Source: JAPUDQ01 sp964462335 (GTDB taxonomy: Bacteria > Patescibacteriota > Saccharimonadia > Saccharimonadales > Saccharimonadaceae). Taken from it: 15,495 nt of DNA. The number at the start of each line of letters is the position of its first letter. Positions within the stretch are counted from its first letter, which is position 1. Positions 1-5,379 of this stretch are shown in pieces. The DNA is taken from contig CAYWYG010000019.1 in the NCBI GenBank assembly GCA_964462335.1, positions 1 to 15,495 of the forward strand, in the 5' to 3' direction. The position numbers and the translations under genes were made by a program. The notes under the pieces were generated by a model. The model saw only the letters and a program-made list of their open reading frames with translations, was not told the DNA's origin and ran no database searches.

Positions 1-167
1 TTTGCAATTTGTGATAAATTAGGAGCATCAACGTATTGCGGCAGGTGTGAGAGCTATCTCTACCGTTACCGACCGCATATGGGATAAGGTGATGAACCTT
101 AGCGTGAGGTACGTTCACAACTCGGTAGCTATGATTTGGATTTCTCTGCGAGATGATCCAAGTCTAG

Positions 168-192
168 TGTCAAATCATGCTATTTCATATGA
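168..192 (-). repeat. Left copy of a 25-bp long-range inverted repeat
   Basis: The plus strand reads TGTCAAATCATG, three variable bases (CTA), then TTTCATATGA. The reverse complement of 2427-2451 is the same except that the three central bases are TCG, so 22 of 25 bases are identical. The two copies face each other about 2.2 kb apart and bracket the GC-rich unit at 616-2348. Sequence similarity stops at the repeat boundaries, and no clear target-site duplication is visible outside them. Confidence 0.75.
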
Positions 193-234
193 TGTCATGC
201 CATGCATGACATTACCCTGTCAGATGACAGGGTA
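192..234. repeat. Two adjacent perfect hairpins
   Basis: ATGTCATGC (192-200) pairs with GCATGACAT (204-212) around a CAT loop. It is followed without a gap by TACCCTGTCA (213-222) and TGACAGGGTA (225-234) around a two-base centre. The 8-bp palindrome TCATATGA overlaps the left end. No T-tract follows, so intrinsic termination is unlikely. Adjacent dyads of this kind are more typical of protein-binding sites, replication or recombination sites, or a structured RNA. Confidence 0.6.
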
Positions 235-479
235 TGCTGACGTGTCTACTGTGAGAGCTATATTTCAAGCAGTACCCACCCAAGCGTAGCGTGGCACAGG
301 CATGTCGCCACCTATCTCCCATACGCCGCAATCTGAGGGAAGATATACGTGACGTGCGTGCCCCGCTGCGCTTGAGCGAGACAGTGAGCTTGTACTCCTG
401 CTTTGTTCGCGCCAGCATGTCGAGACAGTATGTAAATTTTGTGTGTAAGTTCGGCTCATGTTTCTCCTTGAATTATTCT

Positions 480-527
480 GGAGCAGCGCGCCAGCCCTAG
501 CTACTGCTTAGGTTGACGCGCTGCTCC
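480..527. repeat. GC-rich hairpin upstream of the membrane-protein gene
   Basis: GGAGCAGCGCG (480-490) and CGCGCTGCTCC (517-527) are perfect reverse complements. The stem continues inward imperfectly (about seven more pairs) to a TACT loop near 502-505. This is where base composition changes from mixed to GC-rich. The hairpin could be a terminator-like structure without a T-tract, part of a 5' leader, or an element boundary. Confidence 0.55.
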
Positions 528-530
528 CGA

Positions 531-596
531 CGTGGGGGCGCGGGGGCACACACCCCTTCTGATCCAAATCAGCAGGGGGCGCCCGCCCCCAACACG
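531..596 (+). promoter_or_regulatory. Nested GC-rich leader hairpin before 616
   Basis: GGGGGCG (534-540) can pair with CGCCCCC (584-590). Inside, CCCC (553-556) pairs with GGGG (575-578), and CTGAT (559-563) pairs with ATCAG (568-572) around a CCAA loop. The structure ends a few bases before the AGGAG ribosome-binding site at 601-605, so it would sit in the 5' untranslated leader of the 616 gene. No known riboswitch family was recognised. A regulatory role is inference. Confidence 0.45.
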
Positions 597-615
597 ACTA
601 AGGAGAAACCCAACC

Positions 616-1029
616 ATGGCCACCATCAACCTTCCGGATTTCAAGAACATCAAGACCCAGCGTGACAACTTCCATGGTGGCAAGTTCTTCGCCACACTGG
701 TCGTCACTGTCGCCGCTGCCTACGCCGGCTACAACGGCTGGCTGAAGCTGCCGTCGCTCGCCGCGTTCGGCGGCACGATGGCAATCTTCGGCTATCTGGC
801 GTTGCTCGCCGCCCTTTTCTGGGGCGTCAACAGCGCGTTGGCCTGGGCGCGCAACGTGGCCCTAGTCGCCGGCATGATCCTGGCCGGCCTGACGATCTAC
901 AACTTCAGCGGCTGGATGATCGTCTTTGCCGGATTCGACAAGGACGATGTCATCAAACTCGTCATCATCATCATCGGTCTCGTCGTGTACGCGGCCTGGA
1001 TGGCACACAAGCCCAAGCGTCGTTCGTAG
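616..1029 (+). CDS. Small four-helix membrane protein of unknown function
   Basis: This encodes a 137-residue protein I do not recognise. I chose ATG 616 because it follows AGGAG (601-605) at good spacing; the open frame extends upstream to about 532, but that part lies in hairpin DNA. After a soluble N-terminus of about 22 residues there are four hydrophobic segments at roughly residues 24-42, 49-69, 81-106 and 112-130, ending in the basic tail KPKRRS, so both ends are probably cytoplasmic. Segment four contains a run of four isoleucines. Codons are strongly C/G-ending, unlike the rest of the window, as in the next gene. The lipoprotein-like gene begins 32 bases downstream, so the two are probably one transcript and may act together at the membrane. 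A holin-like, secretion-accessory or conjugation-accessory role is conceivable, but nothing in the sequence decides it. Confidence 0.8.
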   Translation: MATINLPDFKNIKTQRDNFHGGKFFATLVVTVAAAYAGYNGWLKLPSLAAFGGTMAIFGYLALLAALFWGVNSALAWARNVALVAGMILAGLTIYNFSGWMIVFAGFDKDDVIKLVIIIIGLVVYAAWMAHKPKRRS

Positions 1030-1061
1030 TCCACCACTACCACCAGAAAGGAGGTACGCCC

Positions 1062-2348
1062 ATGCGTACCCTCACAGTCCCGGTGCGACGGTGGTTCGTA
1101 GCCCTCGTCGCCATCGCGCTCAGCATCCTCTTGACCGCCGGAGCTTGCTCCGGCGAGTCCGCGGTGTCGCGGCGCGACATCAGTGCTTTGGCGACGATCA
1201 GCGCGCTGTCGTGTAGCGATGCGCGCTCGATCAGCAACGAAGTGTCTCGCCTCGCCAACGCTTCGGCGCCTGGCGAGCGAGCTGGTCTGCAGAGTTGGGG
1301 TCTCGACCCTGACAACGCCAGCCAGCTCGAGTCCGCTCGCACCGCGCTCCTCGAGCGCGTCAAGCAGGCAGACTGCGTGGGCGCCACGACCCCGAGCGCC
1401 AACTCGTCGTCCAGCCAGGATGAGAAGATGGCGGCTGCCGCCGAAGCCCAGGAATGGGTTCGGCGGTTGGTGACCAAGTTCGCCGGCGTCACCACGATCC
1501 CGGACGACTGCCAGAAATGGCAGCCAGTCGCGGATTTGACGGTCGCGGAGTACTACCGCGACCGACCGGACAAGGAATCCGCCACGGCGTTCGGTCCCGA
1601 CTGGGGCAATACGCCGTGTGCCGTCTCGATCAAGATGGTCGAGACGGCGTACCGTGATCCGGCGTTCGCCGTCAGCACCTACACCTCGCTCCCGGGTATC
1701 CCGACGGGCGAGGTGCTGGCAAACGACCAGATAGTGCCGCACACGGTGCAGCTTTTCGGTGGCCCGTTTGCGGATCGCCGAGATCTGGCGCGTAAGCTCC
1801 TCGGCTGGTACACGGCCGATGGACACACGCTTACCATCCAGGAAAAGAACGAGCCCTACGCCAGCAATAACATGACTGGCGCGGCAGGTTCGGCTCCTAC
1901 GGTGAACGGGATAGCCGCCAACAAGCGCTCGACCGTCGTCGTGACAACGGACGCGAGTGGGGCAGTTGTCGATGGCCGCCGTGCCAGCTGCGGAGGCCAG
2001 TTCTACGCACCACTACCTCCGGGGTTCATGGTGCCGGAGCCGGGCGAGGAGATGTTGCTCCAGCCGAAGGATCCGTTTGAAGATCCGCAGCAGCAGGGCA
2101 ACAACCGCATGGGTGGCGGAGGCGTCGCACCGGCAGCACCGACAACGGCTTCGGCCCCGTCGGTGTCATCGCCGGCGTCGACGGCGGTCTACACACCGCC
2201 GTCGACGGCAACAGCAACGACGGCACCAGGGGCAACCCCGGTGCCGTCGCGGTCGACACCACCCCCGCCACCACCACCGAGCGCAAGCCCGTCGGCGACG
2301 GTGGTGCCCTCGGGCACACCGACGTGCGACCCCAAGGTGTGCGGATAA
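1062..2348 (+). CDS. Secreted lipoprotein-like protein with Pro/Ser/Thr tail
   Basis: This 428-residue protein is of unknown family. ATG 1062 lies six bases after AAAGGAGGT (1047-1055), an essentially perfect Shine-Dalgarno sequence. The N-terminus has arginines at 2, 9 and 10, a hydrophobic core (residues 12-25) and a lipobox-like TAGAC with Cys29, so export and possibly lipid anchoring are likely; Ala at -3 makes the lipobox non-ideal. The middle region (about 30-345) has several cysteines and polar segments, including a WQPVADLTVAEYYRDR stretch, and looks like a folded extracytoplasmic domain. From about residue 350 it becomes low complexity: a glycine run, then Pro/Ser/Thr/Ala-rich sequence with seven consecutive prolines, ending in PTCDPKVCG. 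The tail resembles cell-wall-spanning or flexible linkers. GC-rich codon use is shared with the preceding gene and contrasts with downstream genes, suggesting transfer of the pair or a separate replicon history. Confidence 0.82.
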   Translation: MRTLTVPVRRWFVALVAIALSILLTAGACSGESAVSRRDISALATISALSCSDARSISNEVSRLANASAPGERAGLQSWGLDPDNASQLESARTALLERVKQADCVGATTPSANSSSSQDEKMAAAAEAQEWVRRLVTKFAGVTTIPDDCQKWQPVADLTVAEYYRDRPDKESATAFGPDWGNTPCAVSIKMVETAYRDPAFAVSTYTSLPGIPTGEVLANDQIVPHTVQLFGGPFADRRDLARKLLGWYTADGHTLTIQEKNEPYASNNMTGAAGSAPTVNGIAANKRSTVVVTTDASGAVVDGRRASCGGQFYAPLPPGFMVPEPGEEMLLQPKDPFEDPQQQGNNRMGGGGVAPAAPTTASAPSVSSPASTAVYTPPSTATATTAPGATPVPSRSTPPPPPPPSASPSATVVPSGTPTCDPKVCG

Positions 2349-2385
2349 GTTTTTCCGCACACCACCACACAGACTGTCCCGACTA

Positions 2386-2417
2386 CCTGGGACGCCCGCT
2401 TCGGCGGGCGTCCCAGG
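2386..2417 (+). terminator. 14-bp hairpin with TTCG tetraloop
   Basis: A perfect 14-bp GC-rich stem (2386-2399 with 2404-2417) closes a TTCG loop with a C-G pair, the exceptionally stable cUUCGg RNA tetraloop. It sits 37 bases after the stop of the lipoprotein gene. No T-tract follows; instead AAAGGA and an ATG come directly after. It may be an intercistronic stabiliser or a pause/termination element rather than a canonical intrinsic terminator. Confidence 0.6.
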
Positions 2418-2426
2418 AAAGGAACC

Positions 2427-2451
2427 TCATATGAAACGACATGATTTGACA
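2427..2451 (+). repeat. Right copy of the 25-bp long-range inverted repeat
   Basis: TCATATGAAA, three variable bases (CGA), then CATGATTTGACA matches the minus strand of 168-192 at 22 of 25 positions. The three mismatches are adjacent. The copy lies where GC-rich DNA gives way to AT-richer DNA, between the TTCG hairpin and the surface-protein leader. It includes a TTGACA that could act as a -35 box, but no well-spaced -10 follows. Confidence 0.75.
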
Positions 2452-2454
2452 TAA
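2431..2454 (+). pseudogene. Seven-codon remnant or leader ORF after a strong RBS
   Basis: ATG 2431 follows AAAGGA (2418-2423) at seven-base spacing and reads MKRHDLT before TAA. The arrangement (hairpin, ribosome-binding site, start) is what one expects for the next gene of the GC-rich operon, but the frame closes at once inside the inverted-repeat copy. It may be a third gene cut off by recombination at the repeat, a short leader peptide, or chance. I favour truncation, weakly. Confidence 0.35.
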
Positions 2455-2548
2455 TAGCGCTACTGAGCTGGACGATATCTCGCCAAGAGGTACATTAACA
2501 ATCTAGACCCTAGTAGAAAATCTAGTACCTATTAATTGAAGTAACTAA

Positions 2549-2579
2549 TATGAGTTTTCTCATAGAAAGGAGATTCTCA
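2549..2579 (+). promoter_or_regulatory. Leader with alternative pairing around the RBS of 2585
   Basis: TATGAG (2549-2554) pairs with CTCATA (2559-2564) around TTTT, leaving AAAGGAG (2566-2572) open. A second CTCAT (2576-2580) could instead pair with ATGAG and place the ribosome-binding site inside the loop. The spacing from AAAGGAG to ATG 2585 is 12 bases, slightly long. The rest of 2455-2548 is AT-rich without a clear promoter; TCTAG recurs in it three times. Switching between structures is inference. Confidence 0.35.
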
Positions 2580-2584
2580 TTATC

Positions 2585-4852
2585 ATGAAGAATCTACTCA
2601 CAAAGTTACGTTACGTACCGAAGCGTTTTGCGATCGCAGCTGCAGTGATTGTAGCTGGCACGACCGCTGCGCTGACGTTTGCATGGGGGCCTAGTCGTGC
2701 TACCTACACGATTGCGAATCCTGCGACTAAAGTAACGTTTAACTCTATCATCGATAACCCAAATGTCGGTGACGAACGCAATTTCGTCGTCGTCAAAGAT
2801 GCTGCTGTCACGACTGATGGCGGCTGGCAAGACACTGTGACCGTGCAGCCAGGCAAAGAATACCTGGTGCGTATGTACGTCCACAACAATGCAGCTAGCT
2901 CACTCAACCTGACGGCACTCAATACACGCGTCACTGCAGCTCTTGGTACCAACACTGGCACCAAAGTTGATATGACCGGCTATGTCAGTGCTGACAATGC
3001 TGATCCCAAGCAAGTCTGGGACGATATCAGCTTTACGTCTGCCAGCACCTTTAATATGGTCTATGTCCCTGGATCAGCGATGATCTACAACAACGCGACC
3101 GGTCCTAGCGGCCGCGCGCTCGGTAACAGCATTATGAACGGTGGTGGCGCACTCGTCGGTTATGCCTCAAACGATGGCAAAGTACCCGGCTGTTTCCAGT
3201 ACGCAAGTTATGTGTACATCAAAGTCAAACCACAGTTTGCTGCGACGCCAAACTTTGAAGTTGCAAAAACTGTCAGTAAACACGATGCCTTCCAATGGGG
3301 CGAGAATGTCAGTGTTAATCCTGGTGATCTCGTAGATTTCCGCATCAAATACAGCAATATAGGCCAAACTCAGCAGGACAACGTAGTAGTCAAGGATCAA
3401 CTGCCTGCTGACATGACGTATGTCACTGGTACAACCAAGCTATACAATAATGTGTACCCAAGTGGTCAAGCATTGGCTGATACTATCACGAGCGGAGGTG
3501 TCAATATTGGCAACCACGCTGCAGGATCAGCAAGCTTTGTCGTATTTACTGCAAAAGTTGCGGCAAACGATCAGCTTGATGTATGTGGTGCCAATACGCT
3601 TACCAATACAGCACGGGTCGAAACTGATAATGGCTACAAGACCGATACTGCAAGTGTGTCTGTCACCAAAACCTGTGAACAGCCACAGCCCAGCGCGGCC
3701 TGTAAGCTTGTCACGCCACACGTGATTTCACGTACTGAGTTTAGCTTTGACGGCCAAGCGGAAGTTGCCAATGGTGCAACTGTTAGCAAATACACCTTTG
3801 TGGTGAAAAACACTGCTGGTGCCGTCGTCAAGACCATCACAGTCAACAGCACTGCACTGAGTGTCAACTCGGGTACGGTCACACTTCCTAACACCGGTGT
3901 CTACACTGTCATGCTGACAGTCACAACATCACTCGGCGACAAGACAAATGCAAACTGCCAGACAACTGTCGAGGTCAAACCCGCACCGGTTGTGCCTGTG
4001 TATGTCTGTAACTTTGTCACTGTCAACCAGATCTCACGCACACAGTTTAGCTTCGTAACTAACTACACGGTCGAAAACGCGACATTTGTCCGCGTCGACT
4101 ACGTCGTCCGCAATGCTGCCGGTGCGGAGATCTACCGTGGTACGAACAACTCCTACACTCAGTCTACAGTCGGCATGTACTCAGTTGAAGCTATCGTCGT
4201 CGTCAAAGTTGACGGTGTCGAAAAGACTGCAACCAGCGCTAACTGTAAGAAGAGTTTTGAGGTTAAACCTGAAGACAAAGACATCCAGGTCTGCCGCCTC
4301 AGCGACAAGACAATTGTGACGATCAAAGAAAGTGCATTTGACGCATCAAAGTACTCAAAGAACCTTGATGACTGCAAACCAGCACCGAACATGATCAATG
4401 TCTGTGAGCTTGCAACCAGTAAAATCATCTCTATCAAAGAGGCTGATTTCGATAGCACAAAGTACTCGAAAAACCTCGCTGATTGTAATCCAGCTCCAAA
4501 GATGATCGACGTTTGCCGCCTGAGCGACAAAACAGTCGTATCTATCAAAGAGTCTGATTTCGATAGCACAAAGTACTCGAAAAACCTTGAGGACTGTAAA
4601 CCTGTCGTTGTACCGATGATCAAAGTATGTGAGTTAAGTACGAAAAAATTAGTCACTATCAAAGAGGCTGATTTTGATGCGAACAAATACTCCAAAACAC
4701 TATCCGATTGTGATACACCTCAGACCATTGCGAACACTGGTCCAGAGATGATCGCGAGCGGGTTGCTAGGGTCTAGCGCACTCGGTCTGACTATTAGCAG
4801 TTTCATCCGTTCACGCCGCACTCTTCTAGCTGTGCAGATGAACCGTTCGTAA
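2585..4852 (+). CDS. Secreted surface protein: DUF11 domain, PKD-like domains, Cys repeats, sorting-like tail
   Basis: This 755-residue protein is probably displayed on the cell surface. ATG 2585 follows AAAGGAG. A basic N-terminus and hydrophobic stretch (about 15-34) form a Sec-type signal. Residues about 40-215 form a beta-rich N-terminal domain; 223-364 is a DUF11-type repeat (FEVAKTV... PGDLVDFRIKYSNIG... VVVKDQLPADMTYV... TNTARVETDN). Residues 373-466 and 475-562 are two mutually similar PKD/Ig-like domains, each starting with a Cys followed by ISRT(E/Q)FSF. Four 35-38-residue repeats fill 567-713. The C-terminus has IANTGPE (715-721), a hydrophobic segment and RSRR, matching the layout of a sortase-type signal although the leading Leu-Pro is replaced by Ile-Ala. 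Even codon choice (GTC, ATC, AAC, CGC) suggests high expression. A stalk or adhesin contacting a host or neighbouring cell is plausible. A strong terminator follows, so it is probably monocistronic. Confidence 0.9.
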   Translation: MKNLLTKLRYVPKRFAIAAAVIVAGTTAALTFAWGPSRATYTIANPATKVTFNSIIDNPNVGDERNFVVVKDAAVTTDGGWQDTVTVQPGKEYLVRMYVHNNAASSLNLTALNTRVTAALGTNTGTKVDMTGYVSADNADPKQVWDDISFTSASTFNMVYVPGSAMIYNNATGPSGRALGNSIMNGGGALVGYASNDGKVPGCFQYASYVYIKVKPQFAATPNFEVAKTVSKHDAFQWGENVSVNPGDLVDFRIKYSNIGQTQQDNVVVKDQLPADMTYVTGTTKLYNNVYPSGQALADTITSGGVNIGNHAAGSASFVVFTAKVAANDQLDVCGANTLTNTARVETDNGYKTDTASVSVTKTCEQPQPSAACKLVTPHVISRTEFSFDGQAEVANGATVSKYTFVVKNTAGAVVKTITVNSTALSVNSGTVTLPNTGVYTVMLTVTTSLGDKTNANCQTTVEVKPAPVVPVYVCNFVTVNQISRTQFSFVTNYTVENATFVRVDYVVRNAAGAEIYRGTNNSYTQSTVGMYSVEAIVVVKVDGVEKTATSANCKKSFEVKPEDKDIQVCRLSDKTIVTIKESAFDASKYSKNLDDCKPAPNMINVCELATSKIISIKEADFDSTKYSKNLADCNPAPKMIDVCRLSDKTVVSIKESDFDSTKYSKNLEDCKPVVVPMIKVCELSTKKLVTIKEADFDANKYSKTLSDCDTPQTIANTGPEMIASGLLGSSALGLTISSFIRSRRTLLAVQMNRS
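4283..4723 (+). repeat. Four tandem cysteine-paired repeats in the surface protein
   Basis: Residues 567-603, 604-640, 641-678 and 679-713 repeat the pattern (I)xVC(R/E)Lxxxxx(I/V)xIKE(A/S)xFDxxKYSKxLxDCxP. Each unit has two cysteines 27 residues apart, suggesting one disulfide per unit outside the cell. Units alternate: 1 and 3 share CRLSDKT, while 2 and 4 share CEL, which suggests duplication of a two-unit block. Confidence 0.9.
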
Positions 4853-4893
4853 TACTCCTAGCCAAGTTTGACCGCTTGCGATTCTCAATCCAT

Positions 4894-4922
4894 AAATACC
4901 CCTGATTTTCAGGGGTATTTTA
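4894..4922 (+). terminator. Intrinsic terminator after the surface-protein gene
   Basis: AAATACCCCTGA (4894-4905) is perfectly complementary to TCAGGGGTATTT (4909-4920) with a TTT loop. The descending arm ends in a T-rich stretch. The A/T outer pairs could also terminate opposing transcription. It lies 42 bases after the stop codon. Confidence 0.85.
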
Positions 4923-4979
4923 GGTTTGAATCTTTCTCGTCTTCATATATAGTGCCACTAGCATCTATTAAGAAATACT

Positions 4980-5009
4980 TTGACACTACAGTAGATGATA
5001 TGGTATTTT
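4980..5009 (+). promoter_or_regulatory. Promoter for the 5056-9086 cluster
   Basis: A consensus TTGACA (4980-4985) is followed at 18 bases by TATTTT (5004-5009), preceded by an extended TGG. Transcription would start near 5016, giving an AT-rich leader of about 40 bases. No other promoter-like signal as good lies between the terminator and the gene. Confidence 0.6.
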
Positions 5010-5055
5010 CTAAAGGGAATTAAAAAATTAACATATTTAATATACTGGACAAAAA

Positions 5056-5364
5056 ATGGAAGATAACCCAGAGCTTAACACATATATTACGGGGTTGGTC
5101 GAAGAGGTATACGGTAAGGATCTTTCTGAAGACGAAAAGCACGAAGCCGTCACAGATCTAGTACAAGCATTTCACAAGCTATTTAATGCTCGGTTAATGG
5201 AGCAGTTTACTGATCAACAGCTAGATAACGTGGAAAGACTAGTCTTGGAAAATAAGCTTGACAAAATATCAGAATACGCGTATAATTGTGGCATAAACAC
5301 GACTTCACTAGTTGTGCAAGTTATGAGAGAGTTCCAAGAGTTATATACTCCTGGAGCAAAATAG
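5056..5364 (+). CDS. Small acidic helical protein, DUF5663-like
   Basis: This 102-residue, helix-forming, cysteine-poor acidic protein has no signal peptide. ATG 5056 has only a weak ribosome-binding site (GGAC), but the frame, composition and resemblance to the 8646 product support it. The two share the layout L(S/P)(E/D)D(E/Q)K near the start, then amphipathic helices, then a Q-Q motif (TDQQLDNVERLV here, SEQQMGEFEAFV there) and a charged N-(K/E)-D-K segment. That layout fits DUF5663, a family known mainly from Patescibacteria with no assigned function; the match is from memory. The giant 1063-aa gene starts 15 bases downstream, so the two are almost certainly co-expressed. It may bind the giant protein as a cytoplasmic partner (inference). 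Confidence 0.8.
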   Translation: MEDNPELNTYITGLVEEVYGKDLSEDEKHEAVTDLVQAFHKLFNARLMEQFTDQQLDNVERLVLENKLDKISEYAYNCGINTTSLVVQVMREFQELYTPGAK

Positions 5365-5379
5365 AGGATAAGTTTTATC

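Larger units (their letters stand above)
1..615. other. Gene-poor, structure-rich region
   Basis: No convincing protein gene is visible here. The short open frames lack ribosome-binding sites and protein-like composition, and overlapping frames exist on both strands. No tRNA T-loop motif or RNase P/tmRNA signature was found. The stretch does hold a 12-bp direct repeat (TGTGAGAGCTAT at 46-57 and 250-261), one arm of a long-range inverted repeat (168-192), adjacent perfect hairpins (192-234) and two GC-rich hairpins (480-527 and 531-596) leading into the first gene. It may be regulatory or element-end DNA, or encode an unrecognised structured RNA. Confidence 0.6.

Noticed and set aside
213..234. 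Hairpin considered as an intrinsic terminator
   Set aside because: There is no T-tract after the stem on either strand and no upstream gene to terminate.
47..500. Short open frames on both strands (up to 80 residues)
   Set aside because: They overlap each other in several frames, lack ribosome-binding sites and show no protein-like patterns; hairpins explain the DNA better.
897..1826. 309-residue minus-strand open frame, and a 152-residue one at 1037-1495
   Set aside because: These are shadows of the GC-rich lipoprotein gene: stop codons are rare in GC-rich DNA. Composition (Arg-rich, no signal) and lack of a ribosome-binding site argue against them.
2446..2475. TTGACA at 2446-2451 as the promoter of the surface-protein gene
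   Set aside because: No acceptable -10 box lies 16-19 bases downstream.
4159..4695. 178-residue minus-strand open frame with internal repeats
   Set aside because: It is the antisense image of the four surface-protein repeats.
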